Positions 53,386 to 62,274 of a stretch of 64,000 bases of DNA are shown piece by piece. The stretch's first letter is position 1, and each line of letters starts with the position of its first letter. Both the position numbers and the translations under genes were made by a program. The notes beneath the pieces were generated by a model, which worked only from the letters and a program-made list of their open reading frames with translations, was not told the DNA's origin and made no database searches. Origin of the DNA: Clostridium felsineum DSM 794 (GTDB taxonomy: Bacteria > Bacillota > Clostridia > Clostridiales > Clostridiaceae); assembly GCF_002006355.2 (NCBI RefSeq), contig NZ_CP096980.1, positions 3,720,001 to 3,784,000 on the forward strand. The letters run 5' to 3'.

Positions 53386-53416
53386 AGTATACAACTTAGA
53401 GTTAAGTCTAAGTCAA
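53386..53416 (-). promoter_or_regulatory. AdhR/MerR-type promoter of the three-AKR operon
   Basis: TTGACT (53411-53416), 19 bp, TATACT (53386-53391), with the dyad CTTAGAC-TTAA-CTCTAAG. Confidence 0.7.
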
Positions 53417-53435
53417 TAGCTTGCTTTTTTTTTTA

Positions 53436-53466
53436 ATGCTGCTAGATTTCATTAATCTAGCAGCAT
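53436..53466. repeat. Perfect 13-bp inverted repeat after the UvrD-like gene
   Basis: ATGCTGCTAGATT (53436-53448) and complement (53454-53466). In the helicase direction it is followed by an A run, not T, so it is not a standard terminator for that gene, though it may act as a 3' end barrier. Confidence 0.5.
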
Positions 53467-53473
53467 ACTATAC

Positions 53474-55519
53474 TTATATAAATTCAAGTTCACTAAATCC
53501 TTTTATAAATTCTTTTACTCCATAATTCTCAAATTCGACCTGAAGCATCATTTCATCCTCTTTAATAACCTTTCCTATTCCATACTTCTTATGTCTAACT
53601 TTTTTTACAACTTCCTCTATAACTTCAACTACTTCTTCTTTTTTTAGTTCATTTTTTTCCTTTTGAATCTGTTTTTTTAGTTCCTGTAAATTAACCTTAG
53701 TACTTTCATTTACATCATTTTCAATTAACTCAGGTGGAATCATATGAAGGTAAAGGCTTTTCCCTTCCCTTGCCCTATAATAATCTGGATTTGTATAGTA
53801 AGAAAGCTCCAAATAATCTTTTGCTCTAGTAACTCCAACAAAAAACAATCTTTCCTCTTCTTCTTCTTCCTCCATACACCCTGTATTAAGAGGAATTAAT
53901 CCATAATTAACACCTATAATAAAAACAGAGGAAAATTCTAATCCTTTAGATGCATGCAGCGTCATTAACTTAACCGAATCAGCATTGCTATTTATGTCCT
54001 CTTTTAAAATATTCAAGCCATAAAGTGCCGAAGAATTTATAAACTCTTTTAACCCATCTAAAAAATCTACATTTTTCTCATTAATATATTTCATAATAAT
54101 ATCAAATAAATTATAAATATATTCTTTGTCCTCTTTGTAGGTGGCCGAAGTTGGTCTTATGTATTTATCAAACTCAAAATATGCATAAAAATCTTCTGTT
54201 TTAATGATTTTAGAGCTTTCACTTAGAAACTCGTTCATCTTTTTTAGAAGTTCAGATTTATCTATGTTTTTTTCTTTAATTATCTTTCTTGCAGTTTTTT
54301 CTCTTATTCCAGCTCCATAATCCTTATTGCTAATAACATATACAGCAGAAGATATATCATTAGGATTCACAGAAAATCTTAGAACCTTAATTAACCAATT
54401 CAATACCGGAATATCACGTATATTTTTCTTAAGTGAAACCTCATATGGAACTTCATTTTTTAAAAATACGTCTTCTAAAACCTTAGATTGATTCTGAAGT
54501 CTATAAAAAATTGCAATATCCTTATAAGCTGCGCCCTCTTTATGCATCCTTCTAATCTTATCAGCCAAATAGCAAGCTTCATTAAATGCATCATAATGAT
54601 TTTTCACTAAAATCTTACTTTCTGTATTTCTTATTCCCTTTAAGCTATCTCTATCTCTTAAAAAGCACCTTGCTACTTCCAAAATAGTATTGCTAGAACG
54701 ATAATTAATAGGAAGAGACACTTCCTTTGCTTCATATTTATTTTTCAAAATATCAAACACCTTTAAATCGCTTCCACGCCAACTATAAATAACTTGATTA
54801 GGATCTCCTACTGCAAATAATTTTGTATCTAAAGTTTTTAATTTATCAATAAAGTGGAGCTGAAGCTTATCGCTATCTTGAACCTCATCAATAATAATCC
54901 ATTTAGGCTTAATTTTATTATTATCTAAAAGTAAATTTGCATTATTAATTATATCCGTAAAGGACATCTTATTTTGAAGCACTTTTTCTTTTTTTAAAAA
55001 TTCTACTAAACTAAATATATCATCATCATACTTTGAAACCTTTTTTTCTTCCTCATGAATTTGCACTGATTTTTCTAATCGCTTTTTTAATCTGTTCTTA
55101 TATTTAATTTTAAGCTTATTCTCTTGTATTATTTCCATGGCAATATCTAATTCTTCATCAGGCTCAATTACAAAAAAATCTTTTGTATATCCTAGTTCTT
55201 CTTTAGGTAATACATTCTTAAGTAAATATAAAGCTACACTATGAAAGGTACCAAATAAATTGAGTTCATTAATATCAATACTTGTATCTAAATTAATCAA
55301 TCTTTCTTTAATTTCATCTGCTGCTTTATTAGTAAAAGTAAGTACAACCATATCTTTGTAGCTAACATTTTTTTCATAATGAAGATATATAATCTTTGAA
55401 ATCAATACTGTAGTTTTTCCGCTTCCAACACTAGCATTTACTATGCAGGCATTGCTCTCATCTAATACAGCTTTTCTTTGATATTCATTTAATTTTTCTA
55501 ATTCTTTTTTATAATCCAT
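53474..55519 (-). CDS. UvrD/PcrA-like superfamily I DNA helicase
   Basis: About 681 aa, somewhat short for UvrD (about 720). Motifs: Q region LNEYQRKAVLD, Walker A GSGKTT, TFTNKAADEIKERL, IIDEVQD, VGDPNQVIYSWRGS, LMTLHASKGLEF, FVGVTRAK. The C-terminus (VRHKKYGIGKVIKEDEMMLQVEF) is the PcrA-type RNA-polymerase-contacting Tudor-like domain. Start at ATG behind GGAGGATTTG. Its start lies 9 bp after the MrfA-like helicase, so both are made together and likely cooperate in DNA repair. Confidence 0.9.
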   Translation of the reverse strand: MDYKKELEKLNEYQRKAVLDESNACIVNASVGSGKTTVLISKIIYLHYEKNVSYKDMVVLTFTNKAADEIKERLINLDTSIDINELNLFGTFHSVALYLLKNVLPKEELGYTKDFFVIEPDEELDIAMEIIQENKLKIKYKNRLKKRLEKSVQIHEEEKKVSKYDDDIFSLVEFLKKEKVLQNKMSFTDIINNANLLLDNNKIKPKWIIIDEVQDSDKLQLHFIDKLKTLDTKLFAVGDPNQVIYSWRGSDLKVFDILKNKYEAKEVSLPINYRSSNTILEVARCFLRDRDSLKGIRNTESKILVKNHYDAFNEACYLADKIRRMHKEGAAYKDIAIFYRLQNQSKVLEDVFLKNEVPYEVSLKKNIRDIPVLNWLIKVLRFSVNPNDISSAVYVISNKDYGAGIREKTARKIIKEKNIDKSELLKKMNEFLSESSKIIKTEDFYAYFEFDKYIRPTSATYKEDKEYIYNLFDIIMKYINEKNVDFLDGLKEFINSSALYGLNILKEDINSNADSVKLMTLHASKGLEFSSVFIIGVNYGLIPLNTGCMEEEEEEERLFFVGVTRAKDYLELSYYTNPDYYRAREGKSLYLHMIPPELIENDVNESTKVNLQELKKQIQKEKNELKKEEVVEVIEEVVKKVRHKKYGIGKVIKEDEMMLQVEFENYGVKEFIKGFSELEFI

Positions 55520-55528
55520 CAAATCCTC

Positions 55529-58192
55529 CTATTCCATAAGATTTTTATATCTTCTATTTAATTTGTTTTTAATATCTTCTCTACTATCCTCTGAATTTTC
55601 TATTTCAGTTCTTATTTCTATTCTAAGTGGTGCATCTGTATGAAATTGAATTATATTTATTATACTTTTTCTATTATTCTCCTCCATAACCCACCCTCTA
55701 TAAAAGGGACTATTTAAAATTAAAGTTATAACATTACCTTCTATTTCTACTCTAGGAATTGTAGTCAAAAACGCTCCAAAGGCATCACCATTTTCTTTTA
55801 TATAATCACAAAATTCCTTCCATTTATTTTGGAGCTCATTAAAGCTAAAGGATTTTTTTATAAAAGTTCTTGGTGCATATTCTACTAATTTTATATTCTT
55901 TGGTACTTCTACTTCCTTAAGAAAATTTTCAAGTCCCCATAAAACCATAGCTTTATCTAACTTATAATCTCCAATGCAAGCTGCACAGCCATCCTTACAC
56001 TTGCAGCCACTAACCATACTTATTGCGTTATCTATAATTATATTAGTTAAATCAAATACCTTTTCTGAGTATCCGAGCCCACCTACATATTTATCATAAA
56101 CAAACATATAGACGTCATCTTCAAAGCTGCCAGATATTTCTACTGAATTATTAGACATGGTAACACCTATATCTTCATTTTCGGTCATTGTTGCCATCAT
56201 AGTAGCATTCTTAATTGCAAAGCATAGACCTTCAAAATGATTGTTTCTTATAAATTTACCATTTTCACTTTCTTGAAGCATTCTCCTGTATACTTTTACA
56301 ACATTACTTGGAATCCTAAGCCATGTACTTTCAGTTTCAAAATCCTTTGATAATGGTTTTTCAAGCTGCTCAAAACCTAAATTTTGATGATTATGAAATT
56401 GTAGTTTTTTATACATATAGACTATTTGATCCACATTTACATCACCAAAAGTAATCTTAGTCCTTTTATAATCTATATCCTTACTGCCTTGAATAATTCT
56501 TATATTAGTATTATCTCCCGGCATAGTATAATAGTTCCCACTAAAAGGAATAGCAAATGCCGTTTTACTTTCTGTGTCAAGTTTTATAACCTGATATTGA
56601 ACGCCATCATGCATATAAATTGCTCCAGTATGAATTTCTCTAAAGGCTTGCATTTCATCCATTTCTGTAATTTCTTTATTATTTTCCTTATTTATAAGCT
56701 TATACCTTGCTTTATCAATATTTCTCAAACTAAAATCTCTTGCCGGAAAAGAATTTCCACACCATATAAACTTACCATTTTCACTTGTTAATTCCTTTGC
56801 CCTTATTAAAACAGGAATTGTTTCTCCTAAATCAGGGAAAAGTGAAATATCATCTAGTGTTAATGGTATTTCAGCAGCTGCTGCACGTATATGTGATAGT
56901 TCAATCAAAAGATTATTCTTATCAATTACTGCATTCTCACTACCACCTTTAAAAAGCCAATTTGGATTAACTCCAATGTACTGGTCAAAAGGGAGATTAT
57001 CAAGAATGAGATAATTAGTACATTCCGTGCCACTTCTACCTGCCCTCCCTGTTTGCTGCCAAAAGGATGCCCTTGTTCCTGGGTATCCTACTATTATTGT
57101 CGTATCAATTTTCCCTATATCTATACCAAGCTCTAAAGCATTTGTAGAAACAAGACCACTTAAAGCACCTTTTATCATCTTATTTTCAATTTCTTTACGC
57201 TCTAGTGGTGTATACCCTCCCCTATAACCTGATATTTTATCTGTCAAAGCTTCTCCAAAAAAACTTTCTGTTTCTAATTTATCCCTTGCTTCTTTTAATA
57301 CTACCTCCACGTTTCTTCTGGACTTAGTAAAGGCAATAAAGGTATTTCCCATCTCTACCAAATTAGGTATTAAATCAGCAGCTATAGACGTTGACTGCAC
57401 TTGACCATAGTATCTCTTATCTGCTCCCACAAGTTTGGGAGGTTGCAGAAGCACATATTTTCTTTTTGAAGAAGGTGAACCATCCTTGCCAATTTCAATG
57501 AACTTTTCTCCACAAATTTCTTCTGCTAGCTCAGTTGGATTTGCTATTGTTGCTGAACTGCATAAATATTGTGGAGATGATTTATAGTATTTACACACTC
57601 TTTTTAGTCTTCGAAAAACATTTGCAAGATGTGAACCAAAGGCACCTCTATATGTATGAAGTTCATCTATTACAACATATTTTAAATTAGATAATATAAA
57701 ATCAAAACCAAATTTGCTGTGATTGGGTAAAAATGCGCTGTTTACCATTTCAGGATTTGTTAAAATAATATTAGCACTTTTTCTAATTCTACTTCTTTCA
57801 TTTGTAGGAGTATCCCCATCATATACTCCCGCTGAAATTCTATTCTCACCAAAGTACTCTAAATAAGGTAATATAGCACGATACTGATCACTAGCAAGTG
57901 CTTTTGTAGGATATATAAAAATTGCTCTAGCTAGTGGATTTGATAAAATTTCTTGTATTACTGGAAGTAAAAAGCTAAGAGTCTTTCCACTGGCTGTAGA
58001 TGTGGTTATAACTATGTTTTTGCTCTCCTCTGCTTTTTCAAACATTTCAGCTTGATGACAATACAATTTTTCAATTCCCTTTTCTGAAAGATACTTAACT
58101 AATTCTTCTGATAAATTTCTTGGAAAATCTACATAAATTGCTTCTCTTTTAGGTATCTCTTTTTTATATATAATCAAATCACTTATATTCAT
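55529..58192 (-). CDS. MrfA/YprA-like superfamily II DNA helicase with zinc-binding DUF1998 region
   Basis: An 887-aa protein. Helicase core: TSTASGKTLSFLLP (Walker A), VIDELHTYRG (DExH), CSSATIANP, GYRGGYTPLERKEIE, STNALELGIDIGK and QQTGRAGRSG. Late in the protein lies the DUF1998-type zinc motif CKCKDGCAACIG. MrfA of Bacillus subtilis works with exonuclease MrfB on mitomycin C damage; no mrfB-like gene is next to it, and a UvrD-like helicase takes its place. Start ATG has AGGGAGAA-type site. Confidence 0.87.
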   Translation of the reverse strand: MNISDLIIYKKEIPKREAIYVDFPRNLSEELVKYLSEKGIEKLYCHQAEMFEKAEESKNIVITTSTASGKTLSFLLPVIQEILSNPLARAIFIYPTKALASDQYRAILPYLEYFGENRISAGVYDGDTPTNERSRIRKSANIILTNPEMVNSAFLPNHSKFGFDFILSNLKYVVIDELHTYRGAFGSHLANVFRRLKRVCKYYKSSPQYLCSSATIANPTELAEEICGEKFIEIGKDGSPSSKRKYVLLQPPKLVGADKRYYGQVQSTSIAADLIPNLVEMGNTFIAFTKSRRNVEVVLKEARDKLETESFFGEALTDKISGYRGGYTPLERKEIENKMIKGALSGLVSTNALELGIDIGKIDTTIIVGYPGTRASFWQQTGRAGRSGTECTNYLILDNLPFDQYIGVNPNWLFKGGSENAVIDKNNLLIELSHIRAAAAEIPLTLDDISLFPDLGETIPVLIRAKELTSENGKFIWCGNSFPARDFSLRNIDKARYKLINKENNKEITEMDEMQAFREIHTGAIYMHDGVQYQVIKLDTESKTAFAIPFSGNYYTMPGDNTNIRIIQGSKDIDYKRTKITFGDVNVDQIVYMYKKLQFHNHQNLGFEQLEKPLSKDFETESTWLRIPSNVVKVYRRMLQESENGKFIRNNHFEGLCFAIKNATMMATMTENEDIGVTMSNNSVEISGSFEDDVYMFVYDKYVGGLGYSEKVFDLTNIIIDNAISMVSGCKCKDGCAACIGDYKLDKAMVLWGLENFLKEVEVPKNIKLVEYAPRTFIKKSFSFNELQNKWKEFCDYIKENGDAFGAFLTTIPRVEIEGNVITLILNSPFYRGWVMEENNRKSIINIIQFHTDAPLRIEIRTEIENSEDSREDIKNKLNRRYKNLME

Positions 58193-58283
58193 TAATATTC
58201 TCCCTATAATAAATTACTCTATAATTATATACCAAGTAATCCTACTGTGCTATTTTGACTTAATTTTATTTTATCCTTCTATA

Positions 58284-58324
58284 TAAAAAATCCTAGCACT
58301 ATAACAAGTTATTTTACTAGGATT
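58284..58324 (-). terminator. Terminator after the SDR remnant
   Basis: Arms AATCCTAG (58289-58296) and CTAGGATT (58317-58324) followed on the minus strand by six T residues. Confidence 0.6.
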
Positions 58325-58422
58325 CTTTTACTAATATCTATTAATATGTTTTCAAAATCTTTTTCGCCATCTACATAATCTAATTAAATTGTTGTTGAAA
58401 AGTCATTATATACTTAAATAAT

Positions 58423-58861
58423 TTATACTTCTGCCTTTAAATGGCCATAAAAGTATGATGCTGTAGCACCACCATCAATTAAGAAATCTGATCCTGTAAT
58501 AAATGCCCCTTTTGAACTCATAAGCAGCTCAGCAACATTTGCTATTTCAACTGCTGTACCTGGTCTTCCTGCTGGGCATTTTGAAAACATATTTTTATAA
58601 AAGTCTCCTCTAGGACCATTAAATTCATCAATTGCAAGCGGTGTTACTACAATTCCTGGAGAAATAGAATTTATTCTTGCTCCCTTTTCTCCCCATTTTA
58701 CTGCTTCAGCCATAACACGTTTTTCATTACAACGTTTTGCCATTTGATAAGCATGAAGTGTATCTTTAATATTTGATTTTTGTAATACTTCAAGACTTAA
58801 TAATTCCCAAGCCAATTGGCGAAACCTCAATATTACTACTTCCTAATTTACGTTTTATCAT
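58423..58861 (-). pseudogene. Deletion remnant: aldo/keto reductase start fused out of frame to SDR 3' half
   Basis: From an ATG at 58861 behind GAGGAGG the frame reads MIKRKLGSSNIEVSPIGLG, an AKR N-terminus, then stops within a few codons. In a different frame, from about 58800 on, the sequence encodes the last 120 residues of a short-chain dehydrogenase: AYQMAKRCNEKRVM (YxxxK), INSISPGIVVTPLA, KGAFITGSDFLIDGGATASYFYG. The Rossmann half and TGxxxGIG are missing. A deletion between an AKR gene and an SDR gene explains both parts. The promoter of the AdhR-type set is still intact upstream. Confidence 0.8.
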
Positions 58862-58905
58862 ATAATAAAAACCTCCTCTAGGTTATTCTTACCTCTTTCA
58901 AAATT

Positions 58906-58936
58906 ATTCTATCACCTTGTGTTAACTCCAGGTCAA
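58906..58936 (-). promoter_or_regulatory. AdhR/MerR-type promoter upstream of the AKR/SDR remnant
   Basis: TTGACC (58931-58936), 19 bp, TAGAAT (58906-58911). The spacer has TGGAG-TTAAC-ACAAGG, one good arm and one degraded, as expected at an unselected site. Confidence 0.62.
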
Positions 58937-58960
58937 TACATTTTATAAGAATAAATTTAA

Positions 58961-58989
58961 TTGAGCTACCATATAATTTTTGCTAAAAT
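58961..58989 (+). promoter_or_regulatory. Promoter of the Crp/Fnr gene
   Basis: TTGAGC (58961-58966), 17 bp, TAAAAT (58984-58989); standard layout, 40 bp before the TTG start. Confidence 0.5.
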
Positions 58990-59029
58990 TAGGTTTATTA
59001 ATATTATTTAATTAGGGAGCGAATATAAA

Positions 59030-59710
59030 TTGTATAATAATGAAGTTTACTTTCCTCAATACAGAGCAAATTTTGAAAACAACTCATTAATTAACTGGAA
59101 AAATATAATTAAAAATTTAGATAGCAAAACATATACTAAGAAATCTATTATTGTTAACCAAGGAGAGAATGTTAAGTATTTATACTTTATCATTGAAGGT
59201 TTAGTGGAATACACCTACATTAATGAAGATGGTGTAGAAGAGCTAGTTGAAATTTTAGGTGCAGAAAATTTTTTTGGACTTCAATCAATATTTGGTAAAA
59301 ATCCTTCAGTTGGTTCTTTTATAGCACTACAGGACTCAAAAATAATCTCTATAAGTATTTCAGAATTAAAAAAGTACATTAATCATGATAAAAATTTAGC
59401 TAATGAACTTTTGGAAGAATTATCCAAAATAACAAACGGATTAACAAGACAAATTTTTGAACAACGGCTTAATGCCGAAGAAAGAGTAGAAGAAACTATT
59501 TGCTCTTTAGCTGAATATTATAAAAAACATCAGAAGTTTAAGGATAATAAAATATTTATCCCCTTCTCTCAAAGTGATCTTGCAAGATTATCAAGAACCA
59601 CTCGCGTAACTGTCACAAAAGTTCTGAGTAAATTAAGAAAATCAAATTTACTAGATACTGTATATTCGGGTATTATAATTTACAAATTTGATGAAATAAA
59701 AAAGTTATAA
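59030..59710 (+). CDS. Crp/Fnr-family transcriptional regulator
   Basis: A 226-aa protein starting at TTG with GGGAG upstream; no in-frame ATG is near. Cyclic-nucleotide-binding-like barrel (about 30-140: KSIIVNQGENVKYLYFIIEGLVEYTY), long helix, and HTH (FSQSDLARLSRTTRVTVTKVLSKL). No Cys residues suit an Fnr iron-sulfur cluster (only one Cys, in EETICSLAEY), so it probably senses a small molecule. It is 90 bp upstream of the amidohydrolase on the same strand and may regulate it. Confidence 0.88.
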   Translation: MYNNEVYFPQYRANFENNSLINWKNIIKNLDSKTYTKKSIIVNQGENVKYLYFIIEGLVEYTYINEDGVEELVEILGAENFFGLQSIFGKNPSVGSFIALQDSKIISISISELKKYINHDKNLANELLEELSKITNGLTRQIFEQRLNAEERVEETICSLAEYYKKHQKFKDNKIFIPFSQSDLARLSRTTRVTVTKVLSKLRKSNLLDTVYSGIIIYKFDEIKKL

Positions 59711-59800
59711 ATTCAATCAATTGTATTCTACTTAGCAGAGTTTTAAAAAAACATATTATACAATAACCTTGTAAGAAATAAATCTTAATGGAGGTATAAT

Positions 59801-60778
59801 ATGAAAGGAAAAATAGGATTAGAGGAGCATTTTGCAATTCCAGAAACTTTAGAGTGTTCAGAAAGGTATTTTGAGAAGGATGTTTGGCCAATATTCTCAG
59901 GAAAAATTCTTGATTTAATGAAAAATCGTATTGACGAAATGGATAAAAACGGAATGGACATGATGATTCTTTCATTGAATTCACCAGCAGTTCAAGCAAT
60001 CTACAATAAAAAACAAGCAATCGAAGTTGCAATGAAAGCAAATGATACAATGGCAGAAGCAATTCAGAAAAATCTAACACGTTTTAGAGGACTTGCTGCA
60101 CTTCCAATGCAAGACCCTGATGCTGCAATTAAAGAAATGCACAGAGCTGTAAAAGATTTAGGCTGTGTAGGCGTTCTAGTTAATGGATACTCACAAATTG
60201 ATACTGAAGATAATTATAAATATTTAGATGATCCAATGTATCTACCATTTTGGGAAGAACTAGAAAAATTAAACGTGCCATTTTATATGCATCCACGTGA
60301 ACCAATGCCATGCAATATGGGTATGTACGAAGGTCATCCATGGCTTGAAGGTGCCGCATGGGCTTTTGGAGTTGAAACTGCTACTCATACATTACGTTTA
60401 ATGTGCAGTGGAATTTTTGATAAATATCCAAAATTAAAATTAATATTAGGTCATTTAGGAGAAACCTTACCTTTCTGTATTTGGAGAACACAAAATAGAA
60501 TAAACAAAACAGGTAGAGGAATTCCAGCAAAAAAAACATTACCAGAATACATGAGTAAAAATGTTTGGTGTACAACTAGTGGTCAATTTAGAACACCTGC
60601 ATTATGGAATACTATAATGGAATTTGGTTCAGATCACATATTATTTGCTACTGATTTTCCTTTTGAAGAAGTTAGCGATGCTTGCACATGGTTTGATGCT
60701 TGTTCTATAAGTGAAACTGACAGGCTTAAAATTGGACGTCAAAATACTATTGATTTATTTAACTTAAATATAAAATAG
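59801..60778 (+). CDS. Amidohydrolase-family decarboxylase (gamma-resorcylate decarboxylase-like)
   Basis: A 325-aa metal-dependent TIM-barrel enzyme. Ligand positions match gamma-resorcylate decarboxylase: Glu8 and His10 (KIGLEEHF), His164 (FYMHPREP), then His218 (LILGHLGE) and Asp285 (LFATDFPFE). Length is also as in that family. It should decarboxylate (or reversibly carboxylate) a dihydroxybenzoate-type acid. No aromatic degradation genes lie next to it. A GGAGG site precedes the ATG. Confidence 0.88.
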   Translation: MKGKIGLEEHFAIPETLECSERYFEKDVWPIFSGKILDLMKNRIDEMDKNGMDMMILSLNSPAVQAIYNKKQAIEVAMKANDTMAEAIQKNLTRFRGLAALPMQDPDAAIKEMHRAVKDLGCVGVLVNGYSQIDTEDNYKYLDDPMYLPFWEELEKLNVPFYMHPREPMPCNMGMYEGHPWLEGAAWAFGVETATHTLRLMCSGIFDKYPKLKLILGHLGETLPFCIWRTQNRINKTGRGIPAKKTLPEYMSKNVWCTTSGQFRTPALWNTIMEFGSDHILFATDFPFEEVSDACTWFDACSISETDRLKIGRQNTIDLFNLNIK

Positions 60779-60810
60779 ATCATTATATTAATTTACATTT
60801 TTAGTATAAT

Positions 60811-60846
60811 AAACAGATTACAATGTATTTTCACTGTAATCTGTTT
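60811..60846. terminator. Bidirectional terminator between decarboxylase and hemerythrin genes
   Basis: Perfect 12-nt arms AAACAGATTACA (60811-60822) and TGTAATCTGTTT (60835-60846), between converging genes. Confidence 0.7.
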
Positions 60847-60854
60847 ATATTAAA

Positions 60855-61418
60855 TTATTGATATTTCTTCTCAAGTGTCTCTAAGATTCCAATATACTTC
60901 TCTTGAATCTTAGCTCTACTAGTTTCTTCTTCAAATTTAGTGCATTCATTATTTATTTTATTTAAGGTTTCTTCGCTAAGTGCTCTTCTTGCAAATGAAT
61001 ATGCAACAGTATCTTCTCTCTCTATATGTCTATTCAATAAATTTGCATATCCTACAGCATTGGCTATAACATCAATTTTTGCTTCTTCATCACCAGCTTT
61101 AAGCTTATTAAGTGCCTCTTCAAGTTCTCTCATGTGAAGTCTTCCAAAGTCGTGCTCTACAAGCATACCATACTTAACTAGCTTTTCAGCTGCCCCACCT
61201 ATTTCATCTACCATTCTATTAAACAAAAACTGTTCTTCTTTTCCATGATGATGTTTATCTGCATAATTCCTTACAAAATCAATAATCATTTCAAAGTCAT
61301 TATAATCAATTTCTTTTCCATTTACGATACCAAAGCAAGCTTTTCTTATAACCTTAAGCATTCTTTTTATATTTTTATGTTCATCCATCATTAAAGAGAT
61401 TCCATCCACTAAACTCAC
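60855..61418 (-). CDS. Hemerythrin-domain protein
   Basis: A 187-aa four-helix hemerythrin-like protein that binds a di-iron centre: MMDEHKNIKRML, ADKHHHGKEEQFLF, LVEHDFGRLHMREL and LLNRHIEREDTVAY supply His, Glu and Asp ligands in family order. Roles include O2 or NO binding and iron-sulfur repair. Its start overlaps the previous stop by 4 bp (ATGA type), so it is translationally coupled. Confidence 0.9.
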   Translation of the reverse strand: MSLVDGISLMMDEHKNIKRMLKVIRKACFGIVNGKEIDYNDFEMIIDFVRNYADKHHHGKEEQFLFNRMVDEIGGAAEKLVKYGMLVEHDFGRLHMRELEEALNKLKAGDEEAKIDVIANAVGYANLLNRHIEREDTVAYSFARRALSEETLNKINNECTKFEEETSRAKIQEKYIGILETLEKKYQ

Positions 61419-62041
61419 ACCCTTTCTATTACACTTAATCCATCTTCTTTTCTACAATATTTATATACCTCTACACTTGCACTTAAAAATCCGCTAATCC
61501 AAGAATCTCTGAAATAATCGAAGTTTTTTACATCACCCTCCACTTTATCCCAATAATCCTTATGAATATCTACCGCAGTTATCCAAGAAATCTTACTTTC
61601 ATTATTTTCAACTACTTGATTTACTCTATCGCAAGGCATTCCTTCAAGCATGTAATTAAATATTAAATTAAATACCTCCTGAGGGAGCGCTTCATTAATT
61701 TCAACTTCTTTAGCAGCATTTACTCCACTTTCGTAGAAAACCTTTGAAATCTCTTCCATGCTTAGTATATTGGCTTTTAATATTTCTGTTATAATATATG
61801 CCAATCTAGTTTCTACACTTATTATTCTTTCCTGAAGCCAACCATGAATATTATCGTGATTTATATTATCTTCAAGTGAACCTTTTACAGGACAACCATA
61901 TTTTGAATAACTCTCATTTAGTAATTCTTCTCCGTTATATCCTTTTTCTTTAGAACGATTAATTATATCCTCAATTAAACTTTCATGTAATTGAATTTTA
62001 TTGTAGAGCCAATAATGAATTTTTCCTAAAAATGCACTCAC
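61415..62041 (-). CDS. Conserved hypothetical protein in the hemerythrin operon
   Basis: A 208-aa, mostly helical, acidic protein starting MSAFLGKIHYWLYNKIQLHESLIEDIINRSKEKG. Conserved Cys (KYGCPVKGSL, MPCDRVNQV, YKYCRKEDG) and His (IHGWLQERIISVETRL) residues suggest metal or heme binding. I do not know its family. It sits between DUF1858 and hemerythrin genes with one-base overlaps, so it is probably part of the same complex or pathway. Confidence 0.75.
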   Translation of the reverse strand: MSAFLGKIHYWLYNKIQLHESLIEDIINRSKEKGYNGEELLNESYSKYGCPVKGSLEDNINHDNIHGWLQERIISVETRLAYIITEILKANILSMEEISKVFYESGVNAAKEVEINEALPQEVFNLIFNYMLEGMPCDRVNQVVENNESKISWITAVDIHKDYWDKVEGDVKNFDYFRDSWISGFLSASVEVYKYCRKEDGLSVIERV

Positions 62042-62235
62042 TATTTAGCCTCCTTATTTAATGCCTCTAAAAGTTCATTAACCTCTATACCATGTACTCC
62101 TGCAGCTTCTTCTATTGTTTCAGCCTGCGCTGATGGACATCCTACACAACCTAAACCAAAATCAAATAATATATCTACACAATCTGGATAATTTCTAACC
62201 ACTTCGCCAATAGTCATTTCTTTAAATATTTTCAT
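62041..62235 (-). CDS. DUF1858 small redox protein
   Basis: A 64-aa DUF1858 domain: MTIGEVVRNYPDCVDILFDFGLGCVGCPSAQAETIEEAA with the GxGCxGCPSA Cys pair, the pattern seen at the N-terminus of the ScdA/RIC iron-sulfur repair proteins and hybrid-cluster partners. Here the domain is a separate gene whose stop overlaps the next start. Likely helps sense NO or oxidative damage to iron-sulfur clusters, together with hemerythrin. Confidence 0.9.
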   Translation of the reverse strand: MKIFKEMTIGEVVRNYPDCVDILFDFGLGCVGCPSAQAETIEEAAGVHGIEVNELLEALNKEAK

Positions 62236-62274
62236 GTTTTTTCTCCTTCGTTACTTTTTATTTATGTTTCAATT

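Noticed and set aside
53436..53466. Terminator for the UvrD-like helicase
   Set aside because: The hairpin is followed by A rather than T residues in the direction of that gene; kept only as an inverted repeat.
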